A stretch of 8,208 nucleotides of DNA, taken from Lachnospiraceae bacterium. GTDB lineage: Bacteria; Bacillota_A; Clostridia; Lachnospirales; Lachnospiraceae. The stretch's first letter is position 1. Each line of letters opens with the position of its first letter. The stretch spans positions 1-8,208 of the forward strand of contig QXWX01000094.1 of NCBI GenBank assembly GCA_009911175.1, in the 5' to 3' direction. Below are positions 8,056 to 8,208 of this stretch, piece by piece. The notes beneath the pieces are model-generated. The model searched no databases and was not told the DNA's origin. It was given only the letters and a program-made list of their open reading frames with translations. The translations under genes were made by a program, and so were the position numbers.

Positions 8056-8101
8056 CTATCAAAAAATCCGGATATAGAATTCTGTAGTTACATGTCACAC
8101 A

Positions 8102-8129
8102 CTGACCAATCACTACGCTGATTGGTCAG
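8102..8129. repeat. Perfect 11-bp palindrome with 6-base loop
   Basis: CTGACCAATCA (8102-8112) and TGATTGGTCAG (8119-8129) are exact reverse complements around CTACGC. There is no T-run on either side, so it is not an obvious terminator. It could be an operator, an interspersed palindrome or the end hairpin of a small mobile element. The TGATTGGTCAG arm is followed by GAGG, which resembles a ribosome binding site but leads to no gene. Confidence 0.6.
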
Positions 8130-8153
8130 GAGGATGCACATAAAAGCTGGGAT

Positions 8154-8196
8154 TCAGGCCGTCCATTGCCGTAGGCAATTTTAAATGACGGCCTGA
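8154..8196. repeat. Nested inverted repeat (10-bp outer, 6-bp inner stem)
   Basis: TCAGGCCGTC (8154-8163) and GACGGCCTGA (8187-8196) are exact reverse complements. Inside, ATTGCC (8165-8170) and GGCAAT (8174-8179) form a second stem with a 3-base loop, leaving an unpaired TTTAAAT on one side. The outer stem can be extended by three more pairs using two G-U wobbles. The bulged two-part shape resembles REP or IS200/IS605-type end hairpins or a structured RNA more than a terminator. Confidence 0.6.
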
Positions 8197-8208
8197 GTTA
8201 CAGGGCAC

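Noticed and set aside
8134..8184. 16-codon frame after AGGAGG downstream of gltD
   Set aside because: The AGGAGG directly abuts the ATG with no spacer, and the frame ends inside the nested palindrome.

Overview
The window carries one intact metabolic operon, the two subunits of an NADPH-type glutamate synthase (large subunit then small subunit, + strand, about 1947-7994). To its left is a decayed two-component signalling locus on the opposite strand (about 135-1620). The large subunit, the YesN/YesM-like layout of the remnants, the strong AGGAGG-type ribosome binding sites and the base usage (GC-rich genes, AT-rich control regions) suggest a Firmicute of the Clostridia, most likely a gut Lachnospiraceae-type organism. 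That taxonomic call is an inference from protein flavour and was not searched.

Layout. Bases 1-60 on the + strand read as the possible last 19 codons of a gene entering from the left. From about 135 to 1620, minus strand, lie the remains of an AraC-type response regulator followed by a YesM-type sensor histidine kinase. The regulator has lost its N-terminus and the end of its DNA-binding domain, and it runs straight into the middle of the kinase's sensor domain. The kinase is broken again around its phospho-acceptor (H-box) region and has no ATP-binding domain. Bases 1621-1946 form an AT-rich divergent control region. It holds a near-consensus promoter facing the dead regulator, a 10-bp perfect inverted repeat straddling that promoter, a promoter facing the glutamate synthase operon, and a leader of about 200 bases with a hairpin and T-run that could act as an attenuator.

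The two synthase genes are 12 bases apart. The second starts at GTG, with its AGGAGG overlapping the stop codon of the first, so they are almost certainly co-transcribed and translationally linked. Together they convert glutamine plus 2-oxoglutarate into two glutamates. The small subunit draws electrons from NADPH through FAD and iron-sulfur clusters; the large subunit releases ammonia from glutamine and uses it at its FMN site.

The last 214 bases hold no gene I can support, but contain three clear inverted repeats. One is a terminator-like hairpin and two are longer perfect palindromes that may be a small mobile or structured-RNA element. I see no convincing new biological system. The points most worth a second look are the collapsed two-component locus with its surviving promoter, the synthase leader hairpin, and the palindrome pair at the right edge.
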